A stretch of DNA of 64,000 bases from Rhodobacter sp. (lineage in GTDB: Bacteria; Pseudomonadota; Alphaproteobacteria; Rhodobacterales; Rhodobacteraceae): NCBI GenBank assembly GCA_027484145.1, contig JAIXUH010000033.1, forward strand, positions 58,182-122,181. Reading direction: 5' to 3'. Position numbers and translations under genes: made by a program. The notes beneath the pieces were generated by a model. That model searched no databases. It was given only the letters and a program-made list of their open reading frames with translations, and had not been told where the DNA came from. Positions 57,027-64,000 of this stretch are shown here, piece by piece (position 1 is the stretch's first letter; the number at the start of each line of letters is the position of its first letter).

Positions 57027-58238
57027 TTAAGCCGCATTTCGCCTGGACATCAGCGCCATGACCATCGGCCCGCAGGAGAACTCGCCTGCCGCTGCCTTAG
57101 ACGTCAGAGCACGTAGGTATCCACCCGGTGATTTGATCTCGGAAAATCGTTCCAGCATCGCGACAACGACAATTGAAGCCTGCGCTGGGCCCATGCAGCG
57201 TTGCGCTTCTTCCCAGGCGGAGGCACTGATCCCCATTGCCGGTCGCACCTGGCAGGCAGCGTCGAAAAGCTGGTGCCAATGTCGGATATCACTTTGGTAG
57301 AAGGTCTTGAGCGACGGACAGCCCGCGATCACTAGATGGAGCGGGATCTTGGGTACCCGTCTCGTGTCTGGCTCTTCAACCTTAGCCTCAATCTCACCGG
57401 TATCCGCATCTGGTGCGTCGGCTGCGGCCCCGCCTTCTTCTAAGGCAGGTTCAAAATCTATAGAGTCTTTATTTGAATTATGATGGTGACGCTCAAAACG
57501 AGCATCATTGGTGTTCATATCTTCTGCTTCAGGGCCATCAATAAGGTTGCGCGCATGATCGAGGAGGGTCTCGAGATTGGCCCGGTAAGCCGAAAGATCC
57601 TCGAGCGACAGCTTACGGCGAAGCGCGCGAGCTGTGAGGGCGGCGGTGTCACGCAGTTGGTCCCAGAAGCCAAGTCTGGGCTGCATCTCTTCGCCGAACT
57701 CTGCCAAGGCAGCCAAGTCGCGCCGCATGAGGCTCACGACCTCTCTCAACCTCCGCACACGGTCCTCGGCCTCACGCACGGCCTCAGCGGCCCGTGCGAT
57801 CTCCTCTGCCCGGCAATAGAGGGGACAGAGGTCAAAGCCGAAGGTTACGCGCTCATCGCCATGCTTGCGGACATAGCGCTTCCCGTTGGGACTATCGCGA
57901 CGCATGAGCAAGCCCGCCTCTACAAGACGGCTGAGATGACGACGCATCGTCGAGCAAGGCATACCGTTCAGCCGCTCACAGACTGTCTTGTTGGAAGGGA
58001 AAACGACCATTTCGGCGTTCCCGCCAAGTGCGTCGTCAGGAAAGAAGCTCAGAAGCCCCTGCAGAACGGTTAGATCGCGTTCAGTGACCCCAAAAGCGGC
58101 CTGGGCCTTGGACAGCTCACGAAGGAGTTCCCACTTGTTAACGGGCTTGCCGGGAACTGACGCCTCAGGGCGCTCGATCACGCGCAGATGCGCATGCGAG
58201 ATCGGCCGCATAAACGGCGAGATCGGTGTGTACTCCAT
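57027..58238 (-). CDS. repC: Plasmid replication initiator RepC
   Basis: A RepC protein of repABC replicons, 403 residues from ATG 58238 (a GTG at 58250 would add four). The N-terminal domain has the winged-helix pattern VNKWELLRELSKAQAAFGVTERDLTVLQGLLSFFP and FPSNKTVCERLNGMPCSTMRRHLSRLVEAGLL. An acidic linker (near 255-290) leads to the C-terminal domain ending CGPMVMALMSRR. RepC binds the origin, which in this family lies within repC itself. Expression is limited by the antisense RNA of the repB-repC gap. The neighbouring order repA-repB-repC is intact, so the plasmid should replicate on its own. Confidence 0.93.
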   Translation of the reverse strand: MEYTPISPFMRPISHAHLRVIERPEASVPGKPVNKWELLRELSKAQAAFGVTERDLTVLQGLLSFFPDDALGGNAEMVVFPSNKTVCERLNGMPCSTMRRHLSRLVEAGLLMRRDSPNGKRYVRKHGDERVTFGFDLCPLYCRAEEIARAAEAVREAEDRVRRLREVVSLMRRDLAALAEFGEEMQPRLGFWDQLRDTAALTARALRRKLSLEDLSAYRANLETLLDHARNLIDGPEAEDMNTNDARFERHHHNSNKDSIDFEPALEEGGAAADAPDADTGEIEAKVEEPDTRRVPKIPLHLVIAGCPSLKTFYQSDIRHWHQLFDAACQVRPAMGISASAWEEAQRCMGPAQASIVVVAMLERFSEIKSPGGYLRALTSKAAAGEFSCGPMVMALMSRRNAA

Positions 58239-58288
58239 GATGTCATTCACGAAGGCAAAATTTCCCTGGCCCGCGAATCGCTTTACGC

Positions 58289-58317
58289 TTGCGGGAAAAG
58301 GGCCAGATCGCTACATT
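58289..58317 (+). promoter_or_regulatory. Promoter of the putative antisense RNA
   Basis: TTGCGG (58289-58294), 17 bp, TACATT (58312-58317) on the plus strand, opposite to repABC, inside the repB-repC gap. It is placed correctly for a counter-transcribed RNA ending at the terminator near 58401-58410. Confidence 0.65.
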
Positions 58318-58323
58318 CAGAGG

Positions 58324-58410
58324 TGCGAAAACTGAGTTTTGTAGCGGGCTGGTCCCGTGCGAAACCTAAGAAAGGTCTCGTGAAGCTTGCTTCTCGGGGC
58401 CTTTTTCTTT
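58324..58410 (+). ncRNA. Putative antisense counter-transcript (incompatibility RNA)
   Basis: The repB-repC gap of repABC plasmids encodes a small antisense RNA that restrains repC. Here a plus-strand promoter is followed by about 87 nt ending in an intrinsic terminator. Its stem starts GGTCTCGTGAAGC and closes with GCTTCTCGGGGCC (58374-58401, two wobbles and one mismatch), then TTTTTCTTTT. No plus-strand gene is near to need this terminator, which strengthens the call. The transcription start is estimated from the -10 box. It would set copy number and incompatibility. Confidence 0.7.
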
Positions 58411-58451
58411 TCTGCCTGTCTCGTGCCTCCTTTTTTGGTTGTTGCTCTTCC

Positions 58452-59384
58452 TCAGTCTTCCTTGCGCTTCCAGCGCTCGTGAAGTTCAGCGATCAGCTGC
58501 GGGGCCTTGCCCTCAAGCCAGCTGACAAAATCCGTGTCATCAGCCTTCAAGTCGAGTTTGAGCTGTCTGCCACGACGCCCTGTGGTGACCGTCGCTGCAC
58601 CCACACCCGGAATAACCACACTCGGCTCTCTCAGGGACTTCGGTACAGGGGAGGGGCGATTGGCCTTCCCTGCGGCAGCCAAGACCGCCAAGAACGCTGC
58701 ATCAGAGTTCTCGTCAATCCCGCGAGGATGGGAGGACTTGGCGTCAACCGCCAATTCCGCGAGTCGCTGACGGTCGACCTGCGCGTCGCTCATCGCCTTC
58801 TTTAGTTCTTCCCATCGGGGCCGTCCGATGCCGGGCGCAGCTCCAATCGCAAGCACAAGATCCTCGCCGACGGTGCGCACAACGCTTAACAACTGCGAGA
58901 CACCAGCCTCAGTGAGATTGAGAACCTCTGCGACGCCCTTGTTGGTGCGTTCAGGCTCGCCTAGGTGATCACCATTCAGCAAGGCAGAAGCAACCAAGGC
59001 TCGTTCGATGAAACTTAAGTCCCGTCGTTCCTGGTTCTCCAGCAGCTGGTCCCTGAGCGCCTGATCCCCGTCCATTTCTGTGACGATGGCACGGACCTTG
59101 ATCCCAAGCTCGCGGCAAGCCTCCAGCCGACGTCGGCCGTAGATGAGGCTGTAGCGATCCCCGTCAAGTGGACGCACCAAGATGGGCACCCGCTGTCCGC
59201 TTCTCGAAATCGAGGCTTTTAGGCCAGCAATCTCGATCTGCAGGCGGTCGTCCAGTCTGCCCGAGGTCTCGATATGGTCCGGTTCAATCTCGAATACACC
59301 GCCCCGAAGCCTGCGCCCCTCAAGTGCGTCGGGCGCGTTGCGCAAAGTCTGCAAGGGCAGTCCCAGTTTAGGCTTTCTTGCCAT
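58452..59384 (-). CDS. repB: Plasmid partition protein RepB (ParB family)
   Basis: A 310-residue centromere-binding protein starting at ATG 59384, overlapping the repA end by 17 bp. The ParB core is ILVRPLDGDRYSLIYGRRRLEACRELGIKVRAIV (GxRR motif). The helix-turn-helix follows in NKGVAEVLNLTEAGVSQLLSVVRTVGEDLVLAIG. It binds parS and works with RepA in segregation and in repression of the operon. I could not find a convincing parS in the window. Confidence 0.92.
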   Translation of the reverse strand: MARKPKLGLPLQTLRNAPDALEGRRLRGGVFEIEPDHIETSGRLDDRLQIEIAGLKASISRSGQRVPILVRPLDGDRYSLIYGRRRLEACRELGIKVRAIVTEMDGDQALRDQLLENQERRDLSFIERALVASALLNGDHLGEPERTNKGVAEVLNLTEAGVSQLLSVVRTVGEDLVLAIGAAPGIGRPRWEELKKAMSDAQVDRQRLAELAVDAKSSHPRGIDENSDAAFLAVLAAAGKANRPSPVPKSLREPSVVIPGVGAATVTTGRRGRQLKLDLKADDTDFVSWLEGKAPQLIAELHERWKRKED

Positions 59385-60561
59385 TGCGTCCCCACGTGCT
59401 CTGGATGATCGCAGCGATCTCGTCGTTGACAGCATTCATGGACTCGATTGCGCGGTCAAAAGTCTGACGCGTGAAGTCCTTCTTGTCGGCTTCGTAAAGG
59501 GTCTGCTTTGTCAGCCCTGCATCCGAGATAGCCGTCGACTCGACCATATGGTTGGTCAATACCGAGCGGCCAAAAAGTCCACGAATGAACGCGATGACCT
59601 CGGTCTGCGGTGCGTCACCCACCTTGTAACGGGTGGGCAGAAAGCGCAGCCAATCAAAGCGAAGGTTGGCCCCTGCGTCACGGATCACGCCGAGCAAGTC
59701 TGCCGTCATACGCAGGAACTGCGACATGGACATGAGGTCAAGCATCTGCGGGTGCACTGTGACTAGTACGCCAGAGGACGCAGACAGCGCGGACATGGTC
59801 AGGAAGCCGAGTTGTGGCGGACAGTCGATTACGACGACGTCGTAGTCGCTCTCGACGCTATCGAGTGCGTCACGGACTCTCGCGAAAAAAGCACGTGCAC
59901 CGCCTCGCTGGATCGCAGCTGGTGTCTCGTGCTCGAACTCCATGAGTTCGAGGTTGCCCGGAATAAGGTCAAGCCCGCGAATGTAAGTCTTTCTGATAAC
60001 TTCAGAAATAGGAACTGGATCATCGTAGCGAACCGCGTCGTAAAGCGTACCGCCTTCCATCAGATCAAGTTCGGGCTGGATACCATGAAGCGCAGACATG
60101 GAAGCTTGAGGATCAAGGTCGATCGCCAGAACGCGATAGCCCTTGAACGCCAATCGCTGCGCCAGATGAGCTGACGTAGTTGTCTTGCCGGACCCGCCCT
60201 TGAAGTTCACGACAGAAACCACTTGCAGCTCGTCACCACTGCGTCGCCCCGGCACATATGTTCCAGGCTTCTTGGCGTTCGCTTCTAGGCTATGCCGAAT
60301 CTCCCAGATATCGTCGAGCGTGTAGCGTCTGTGGCTTCCCGCCGTGGTTTCGACATCTGAGATCTTGCCTTCGCGGTGAAGCTTGCGAAGGTAGGTATGA
60401 TCGACTCCTAGGAGTTCTGCTGCTTCGCCACTGCTCAGGCTTCGCATCACCTTCTTCGCATCTGGCGGGAAGTGAGCAGCGCGCTGAGCGTGCAGATTAG
60501 AAGCAAGTAGCTCCGCAAAGTGGCCGATGGCAATATCGAGATCTTGTTCTGCTGCGCTCAT
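59368..60561 (-). CDS. repA: Plasmid partition ATPase RepA (ParA family)
   Basis: A 397-residue Walker-type ATPase, the first gene of repABC. An N-terminal helix-turn-helix (GEAAELLGVDHTYLRKLHREGKI, near 50-72) is followed by the deviant Walker A motif VNFKGGSGKTTTSAHL (near 117-132), DLDPQASMSALHG (Walker A' region) and VVIDCPPQLG (Walker B). RepA drives plasmid segregation and represses the operon with RepB. Its presence upstream of repB and repC completes the replicon. The AT-richer 210 bp upstream hold the operon promoter. Confidence 0.94.
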   Translation of the reverse strand: MSAAEQDLDIAIGHFAELLASNLHAQRAAHFPPDAKKVMRSLSSGEAAELLGVDHTYLRKLHREGKISDVETTAGSHRRYTLDDIWEIRHSLEANAKKPGTYVPGRRSGDELQVVSVVNFKGGSGKTTTSAHLAQRLAFKGYRVLAIDLDPQASMSALHGIQPELDLMEGGTLYDAVRYDDPVPISEVIRKTYIRGLDLIPGNLELMEFEHETPAAIQRGGARAFFARVRDALDSVESDYDVVVIDCPPQLGFLTMSALSASSGVLVTVHPQMLDLMSMSQFLRMTADLLGVIRDAGANLRFDWLRFLPTRYKVGDAPQTEVIAFIRGLFGRSVLTNHMVESTAISDAGLTKQTLYEADKKDFTRQTFDRAIESMNAVNDEIAAIIQSTWGRNGKKA

Positions 60562-60729
60562 ACCCTGCTCGATCCGTGGGCGCGATTTTTATGTGTCCGC
60601 GCGTTATTTTTCGAGACTATTGCCCGAGCTATCAGATTCGCGCAAGCTCTTTCTAGATTTGGTGCCCTAGCGTGCGACACCCACAAGGGCGACGGTGTCT
60701 CAAGGCCGAGCTTGCGCAGATACCCAGGG

Positions 60730-60755
60730 TGATATACTTTTCAGCTTGTATATCA
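60730..60755. promoter_or_regulatory. VapB operator (TGATATAC-N10-GTATATCA)
   Basis: A perfect 8-bp inverted repeat with a 10-bp spacer, 16 bp before the vapB start. It overlaps a TATACT -10 box (60733-60738), so VapB(C) binding would shut its own promoter. Confidence 0.75.
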
Positions 60756-60771
60756 ACGCCAGGAGGTAGCG

Positions 60772-60999
60772 ATGCAGGTCGCGAAATGGGGCAACTCACT
60801 TGCCGTCCGCTTGCCCGCGGATCTCGTTCGCGAGCTTGGCCTCAAGGAAGGCGACCAGATCGACCTTGTGAAAGATGACGGCCAGGTGCGGGTGCGTCGC
60901 TTAGCCCGTGCAGATGAGGTGCTGGCGGGTCTGCGCCGCTTTAGGGGCAAACTGCCCTCGGCGGAACGCCTGAGCCGCGACGACGCGCATGAGCGCTGA
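60772..60999 (+). CDS. vapB: VapB-type antitoxin (AbrB/MazE fold)
   Basis: A 75-residue swapped-hairpin AbrB protein: MQVAKWGNSLAVRLPADLVRELGLKEGDQIDL is the DNA-binding domain, and residues 45-75 form the toxin-wrapping tail. AGGAGG lies at ideal distance. The start of vapC overlaps its end by 11 bp. It neutralises VapC and represses the operon through the palindrome just upstream. Confidence 0.92.
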   Translation: MQVAKWGNSLAVRLPADLVRELGLKEGDQIDLVKDDGQVRVRRLARADEVLAGLRRFRGKLPSAERLSRDDAHER

Positions 61000-61384
61000 G
61001 TTCGCGGACACGAACGTCATCCTTTACCTGCTCGACGACGGCCCGAAGGCTGATCGCGCCGAGGTGATCCTGGGGCAGGGGCCCAGGATCAGCGTTCAAG
61101 TGCTGAACGAGGCGCTAGTGAACTGCCGACGCAAGGCTGGTCTCAACTGGGAAGAAACGGGTGCTTTTCTTGCTGGTGTCCGCGCCTTGTGCGCAGTCGA
61201 AGAACTGACCCTCCAGACCCACGACGTGGGGCGAGCCCTGGCACAGCGCTATGGCTTTTCGGTCTACGATGCGATGATCGTAGCCAGCGCCCTAATCGCG
61301 GGATGCACGACGCTATGGAGCGAGGACATGCAGGATGGCCTGTTGGTGGAGGGCCAACTCCGCATTGTGAACCCCTTCGCATGA
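60989..61384 (+). CDS. vapC: VapC-type PIN-domain ribonuclease toxin
   Basis: A 131-residue PIN-domain protein. The acidic metal residues are seen in FADTNVILYLLDDG, then NEALVNCRRK (E), and SVYDAMIVASALIAGCTTLWSEDMQDG (two aspartates). VapC toxins cut tRNA or rRNA when the antitoxin is degraded. With vapB it forms an addiction module directly beside repABC, where it promotes plasmid maintenance. Both genes are complete. Confidence 0.93.
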   Translation: MSAEFADTNVILYLLDDGPKADRAEVILGQGPRISVQVLNEALVNCRRKAGLNWEETGAFLAGVRALCAVEELTLQTHDVGRALAQRYGFSVYDAMIVASALIAGCTTLWSEDMQDGLLVEGQLRIVNPFA

Positions 61385-61404
61385 GGGGATGGGTTACTCG
61401 CACT

Positions 61405-62289
61405 TCAGTCGAGCAAGCCCAGCCGTTCGGCCCGCTCCAGCAGCATCTTCACCGAGGAGGGCTGCCAGCTTGTCCGCCCGCGGGGCGTGCGCTCACGCAT
61501 CGCTTCCAGTCTGGTGCAGATCGCCTGAAGCGTGATGTCGGGGTCCGCGCCCTTGATGGCGGCGACGATGGCGGGCAGGCGGTCGTCGGTCTCGCGGCGG
61601 CCGGCGCGGTCCAGTACCGTGGGCGGCAGGAAGCCGTCCCGGACATAGGCATTCACGGCGCGCAGGAGTCGGCTTTGCGTCCAATGCCGCTCGCGGGGCA
61701 GGGGGCCGTTGACGATGCGCACCACATCTTCCCAAGCCAAGTCGGGCCGCAGGCGGCGGACATGGGGCACCCAGTCCTGCGCCGTCTCGTTCAGCCGGTC
61801 CATATAGCCGTCCTGCCGCGCCAGCCGCACTTTGCGCAGCGCCGCCGGATCCCGCGCGCGCAGGCCCGGATTGCCGCCAACCCTGCCTTTGGTTCGTGCG
61901 CTGGCCAACCCGGCCTTGGTGCGTTCGCGGATCAGGGCGCGCTCGAACTCGGCCGCGGCGCCCAGGACCTGGAGGGTGAACTTGCCCTGCGGCGAGGACG
62001 TGTCGATCGGGTCCATAAGCGAGCGGAAGAAGGCGCCCCTGGCTTCCAGCCGTTCAATCACCTCGAGGAGGTGCGACAGCGACCGCGCCAGACGGTCGAT
62101 GCGCACGACAACCAGCGTGTCGCCCTTGCTAATCCGCTCGAGCACGCGGGCCAGCACTGGCCGCGCGCGGTTCCCGCCCGAGGCTTGTTCTTCATGGATC
62201 TCCGCGCAGCCCGCAGATTTGAGGGCCTGCGACTGGGGCAGGGAGGTCTGATCTTCGGTCGATACGCGGGCATAACCGATCAGGGGCAT
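61405..62289 (-). CDS. Serine recombinase (resolvase/invertase family)
   Basis: A 294-residue serine recombinase from ATG 62289. The catalytic serine lies in IGYARVSTEDQ. The conserved regions IDRLARSLSHLLEVIERL and GKFTLQVLGAAAEFERALIRERTKAGL follow. The C-terminal half beyond residue 190 is longer than in Tn3 resolvase and could be a modified DNA-binding domain. Possible roles are plasmid multimer resolution or transposon co-integrate resolution. Direct repeats in the 82-bp upstream spacer are candidate binding sites. It is convergent with vapC, 20 bp apart. Confidence 0.9.
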   Translation of the reverse strand: MPLIGYARVSTEDQTSLPQSQALKSAGCAEIHEEQASGGNRARPVLARVLERISKGDTLVVVRIDRLARSLSHLLEVIERLEARGAFFRSLMDPIDTSSPQGKFTLQVLGAAAEFERALIRERTKAGLASARTKGRVGGNPGLRARDPAALRKVRLARQDGYMDRLNETAQDWVPHVRRLRPDLAWEDVVRIVNGPLPRERHWTQSRLLRAVNAYVRDGFLPPTVLDRAGRRETDDRLPAIVAAIKGADPDITLQAICTRLEAMRERTPRGRTSWQPSSVKMLLERAERLGLLD

Positions 62290-62374
62290 CAAAGCAGTCT
62301 TTTTTCAGTTTCATACATCGCTAATAAACGACCGAATTCATAAGGCTTTCCGCGGGTATACTGATAAACGAAAC
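62290..62374. repeat. Possible recombination (res-like) site upstream of the serine recombinase
   Basis: CTAATAAACGA (62321-62331) and CTGATAAACGA (62361-62371) are direct repeats 40 bp apart with one mismatch. GTTTCAT/AATAAAC forms an imperfect dyad around the first. The AT-rich stretch directly before a serine recombinase gene resembles a multi-subsite res region. Confidence 0.5.
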
Positions 62375-62764
62375 TCAGCTTTCGGGCTTCGTTTGCCATA
62401 CAGCCGGATCAGGACGTGGTTTTTCTCTCGCAGCCTTGAACCTTGCTTGTAGCTCATCGGTGCTTACGCTTGGTCTTGGATCATTGATTGCTCTCGAAAT
62501 CTGTCGGCGCAACAAATCCTGTTGAAGGTCGACGTGTGGCTCCAGTTCTCGAGCTTGCTCGAAGAGCACAAAGACAGCTTCGGAGGGGTCGACAAATATG
62601 CCGTTTTCGATCCGGTCCAGAAGCCAAAGCGCGAGTACAGGCGGCAAGTAAGCCTGAAACCGCAAGCCGCCGTCTGATGCGGCATCGCGAATACTTTGGG
62701 CTTGCTGCTTGGCCCAGTCTTCCATGTCCTTAGGAGGCCAAGTTGTGTCTGCCGTATCTGTCAT
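62375..62764 (-). CDS. Hypothetical protein (129 aa)
   Basis: A 129-residue protein with GGAGGGAAG before its start. The first half is helical (DMEDWAKQQAQSIRDAASDGGLRFQAYLPPVLALWLLDRIENG); the second half has EPHVDLQQDLLRRQISRAINDPRP and a basic tail. No family is recognised. It sits between the recombinase and the second vapBC pair and may be part of the small mobile region at the right end. Confidence 0.6.
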   Translation of the reverse strand: MTDTADTTWPPKDMEDWAKQQAQSIRDAASDGGLRFQAYLPPVLALWLLDRIENGIFVDPSEAVFVLFEQARELEPHVDLQQDLLRRQISRAINDPRPSVSTDELQARFKAAREKPRPDPAVWQTKPES

Positions 62765-62791
62765 TCTTCCCTCCGGCTTTCCGCAGCTTGG

Positions 62792-63238
62792 TCATCCAGA
62801 TTTTCTTGCTGGAATCATATGAAGCGCTGCCTTGCCACCAATCACCCCATCAACGGAAATGCGCCGATCAAAGGTCGCCAGTTCACCGGCACGCAGCTTT
62901 GCCAGACCCAGCAAGTACGTGTCTGTGACCTGTGCTGCGGTCAGAATCCTGCTCACGTTGATGGCGCTCGATTCGATAAGACTGAAGTCCTCGGCCCAAA
63001 AGCAATGACCGGGCAAACTACGCAGCGTTCTGACTATTTCGGCGACAACGGCAGGAGAGCCAGGGGAGTTTGGATACTTCGGGTTGCCTAGAATTCGCAG
63101 AACCCCGTTCTCGGTGACCGGACAGGTGGCCCAGGATATGTGCCCCTTTGACGCGAACCAAATGTGCGCATCCTCATGGGCGACATGGGCTGGATCGATC
63201 AGGGCGATCAAAACGTTCACGTCGAGAAGATACGTCAA
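62792..63238 (-). CDS. PIN-domain toxin of a second VapBC-type system
   Basis: A 148-residue PIN-domain protein beginning MTYLLDVNVLIALIDPAHVAHEDAHIWF, which holds the first catalytic aspartate. Later acidic residues lie in TENGVLRIL and VTDTYLLGLAKLRAGELATFDRRI. This is the subgroup of VapC toxins with a TTxTExGxxR-like motif (CPVTENGVLR). Its start overlaps the antitoxin gene end by 4 bp. Complete and probably active. Confidence 0.88.
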   Translation of the reverse strand: MTYLLDVNVLIALIDPAHVAHEDAHIWFASKGHISWATCPVTENGVLRILGNPKYPNSPGSPAVVAEIVRTLRSLPGHCFWAEDFSLIESSAINVSRILTAAQVTDTYLLGLAKLRAGELATFDRRISVDGVIGGKAALHMIPARKSG

Positions 63239-63462
63239 GGGGCCTCATCCCGAAGGGCGTTTACAAAGTCCATGGTAACAGGGGGAGTGTCAGGGCGTGA
63301 TGCCAGCAACGGAATGCCATTGCGTTCGGATTGGGCGACCGGACGCTGCAAGGAGCGCCGTGCAAGGTCGGACACGACTTCACCCAAGCTCCGCCCTTGT
63401 TGCCCCGCAATAGCCTTGGCGGCAAGCAAGACATCATCGTCGAGAGAAAGCGTCGTTCGCAT
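63235..63462 (-). CDS. Ribbon-helix-helix antitoxin of the second VapBC-type system
   Basis: ATG 63462 is chosen because GGAGG lies 7 nt upstream, giving 75 residues. The N-terminus MRTTLSLDDDVLLAAKAIAGQQGRSLGEVVSDLARRSL is a MetJ/Arc-type ribbon-helix-helix. The C-terminal half (SERNGIPLLASRP) wraps the toxin. It follows the usual antitoxin-first order. A CACGC-N8-GCGTG dyad lies 26 bp upstream. Confidence 0.87.
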   Translation of the reverse strand: MRTTLSLDDDVLLAAKAIAGQQGRSLGEVVSDLARRSLQRPVAQSERNGIPLLASRPDTPPVTMDFVNALRDEAP

Positions 63463-63487
63463 GATCGAACCTCCGTGCATCAATCAT

Positions 63488-63505
63488 CACGCATCATATA
63501 GCGTG
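63488..63505. promoter_or_regulatory. Operator-like dyad before the second vapBC (CACGC-N8-GCGTG)
   Basis: A 5-bp inverted repeat with an ATCATATA centre, 26 bp upstream of the ribbon-helix-helix gene. The AT-rich centre could be the -10 region, as for autoregulated antitoxins. Confidence 0.5.
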
Positions 63506-63590
63506 TCGATTGCTTTCATCAAGCGCTGACCCACCATGCCCGCCAACAGAGTCGGACCGACCCGACCAAATTCATCAAAATCTTGACGGA

Positions 63591-64000
63591 TCACTCGCCC
63601 AGCAGGTCAGTCGCCGGGTTTTCGGTGATCTCGACATCGGCATAGTATTTCTGGGCCTGCACGGCGGATCGGTGGAGCGACAGCTTCATGGCGGCGGCAA
63701 GGGGGGCGCCGTCCAGTGCGGCTTGGGTCAGGAATCCGGCGCGCAGCCCGTGCGGGGTGGCGAAATCCACCGGCAGACCTGCCAGCACCAAGCGGTGCCG
63801 CAGGATGGTGCGCAGCGCGTCGGTGGCGAGGCGGCGGGGCAGGGGGCGGTCTGACAGCGAGATCGGGCGGAACAGCGGGCCCTCGGTGATCTTCGTCACT
63901 TCCAGCCAATGCACCAATGCGCGGGCGGCCCGGCCCTTCATCGGCAGGCGCGGGGCCTGATCCTTTTTCGTGGTCTTGGTCTCCAGCAGGCGGATCCAGA
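63591..64000 (-). CDS. Tyrosine recombinase/integrase, C-terminal part (cut by window edge)
   Basis: The C-terminal 136 codons of a tyrosine recombinase that continues beyond 64000. The open frame enters from the edge with LLETKTTKKDQAPRLPM. Catalytic residues seen are the H-x-x-R of TPHGLRAGF and the tyrosine region SLHRSAVQAQKYYADVE, and the protein ends in DLLGE. The upstream arginine and the core-binding domain lie outside the window. It may integrate a mobile element at this side of the plasmid or resolve multimers. Confidence 0.85.
   Translation of the reverse strand, partial: WIRLLETKTTKKDQAPRLPMKGRAARALVHWLEVTKITEGPLFRPISLSDRPLPRRLATDALRTILRHRLVLAGLPVDFATPHGLRAGFLTQAALDGAPLAAAMKLSLHRSAVQAQKYYADVEITENPATDLLGE

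Noticed and set aside
60562..60729. Possible parS centromere upstream of repA
   Set aside because: Only weak GAGC/GCTC and GCGC repeats were seen; no 14-16 bp palindrome of a known parS type.
61189..62343. A 384-codon open frame on the plus strand
   Set aside because: It overlaps vapC and lies opposite the serine recombinase; composition (many R, G, Q) is that of a shadow frame.
1..64000. CRISPR arrays, tRNA and rRNA genes, relaxase/oriT
   Set aside because: No regularly spaced repeats, cloverleaf tRNA or rRNA sequence were seen, and no relaxase gene is in the window.

Overview
The window looks like part of a large plasmid (or chromid) of a high-GC alphaproteobacterium, most likely Rhodobacteraceae. 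A complete repA-repB-repC replication and partition operon lies on the minus strand at 57.0-60.6 kb. A putative antisense counter-transcript sits between repB and repC. A typical rhodobacteral plasmid backbone surrounds it (toprim primase, methyltransferase-strawberry-notch helicase, RadC-like, DUF932, very large ParB, SSB, DUF6878/DUF6915-type hypotheticals). No rRNA, tRNA or CRISPR array was seen.

Layout. 0-1 kb: a dinucleotide-binding oxidoreductase (cut by the window edge) and an Rrf2 regulator. 1.1-15.9 kb: backbone genes, nearly all minus strand, interrupted by an AbiE-type toxin-antitoxin pair and a solo DUF6088 antitoxin-like gene with its own operator. 16.0-37.7 kb: an aromatic catabolic island. 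It holds an M20 amidohydrolase with a TRAP transporter (minus), then catB, benABCD, a LivKHMGF-type ABC transporter and a methyltransferase (plus), a LysR regulator and catA (minus), and finally an SCP2-like protein, an alpha/beta hydrolase, a tiny Cys-rich ORF, a BKACE enzyme and a two-subunit CoA-transferase (plus). 37.8-39.2 kb: ssb, an H-NS-like gene and a dyad-rich spacer. 39.3-53.3 kb: a bacterial microcompartment island (two small-molecule kinases, amidase, ribose-type ABC transporter, DeoR regulator, four shell genes, one companion protein, CoA-acylating aldehyde dehydrogenase, class III aminotransferase-like enzyme, second DeoR regulator). 53.5-60.6 kb: more backbone plus repABC. 60.7-64 kb: vapBC, a serine recombinase, a second vapBC and the end of a tyrosine recombinase.

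How the genes fit together. The first island can be read as a route from an N-acylated aromatic such as hippurate (TRAP uptake, M20 hydrolysis) or free benzoate (ABC uptake) through benzoate dioxygenase and cis-diol dehydrogenase to catechol, then by ortho cleavage to muconate and its lactone. The usual last steps are altered. No muconolactone isomerase or 3-oxoadipyl-CoA thiolase is visible. Instead a BKACE-family enzyme sits directly beside a SCOT-like CoA-transferase, which suggests that 3-oxoadipate is cleaved with acetyl-CoA to acetoacetate and succinyl-CoA. The second island has the shell-gene order T-companion-P-H-T of the mycobacterial aminoacetone/aminopropanol microcompartment, together with the kinase, phospho-lyase-like enzyme and CoA-acylating dehydrogenase expected for amino-alcohol breakdown. 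It also carries an amidase, a second kinase and an ABC importer.

The most unusual non-coding signal is a leader module repeated upstream of five backbone genes. It has a GAGAG-containing hairpin followed by the ribosome-binding site. Several perfect palindromes that look like private operators were also found (Rrf2, DUF6088, DeoR x2, LysR x2, VapB, and an unassigned one near the large parB).
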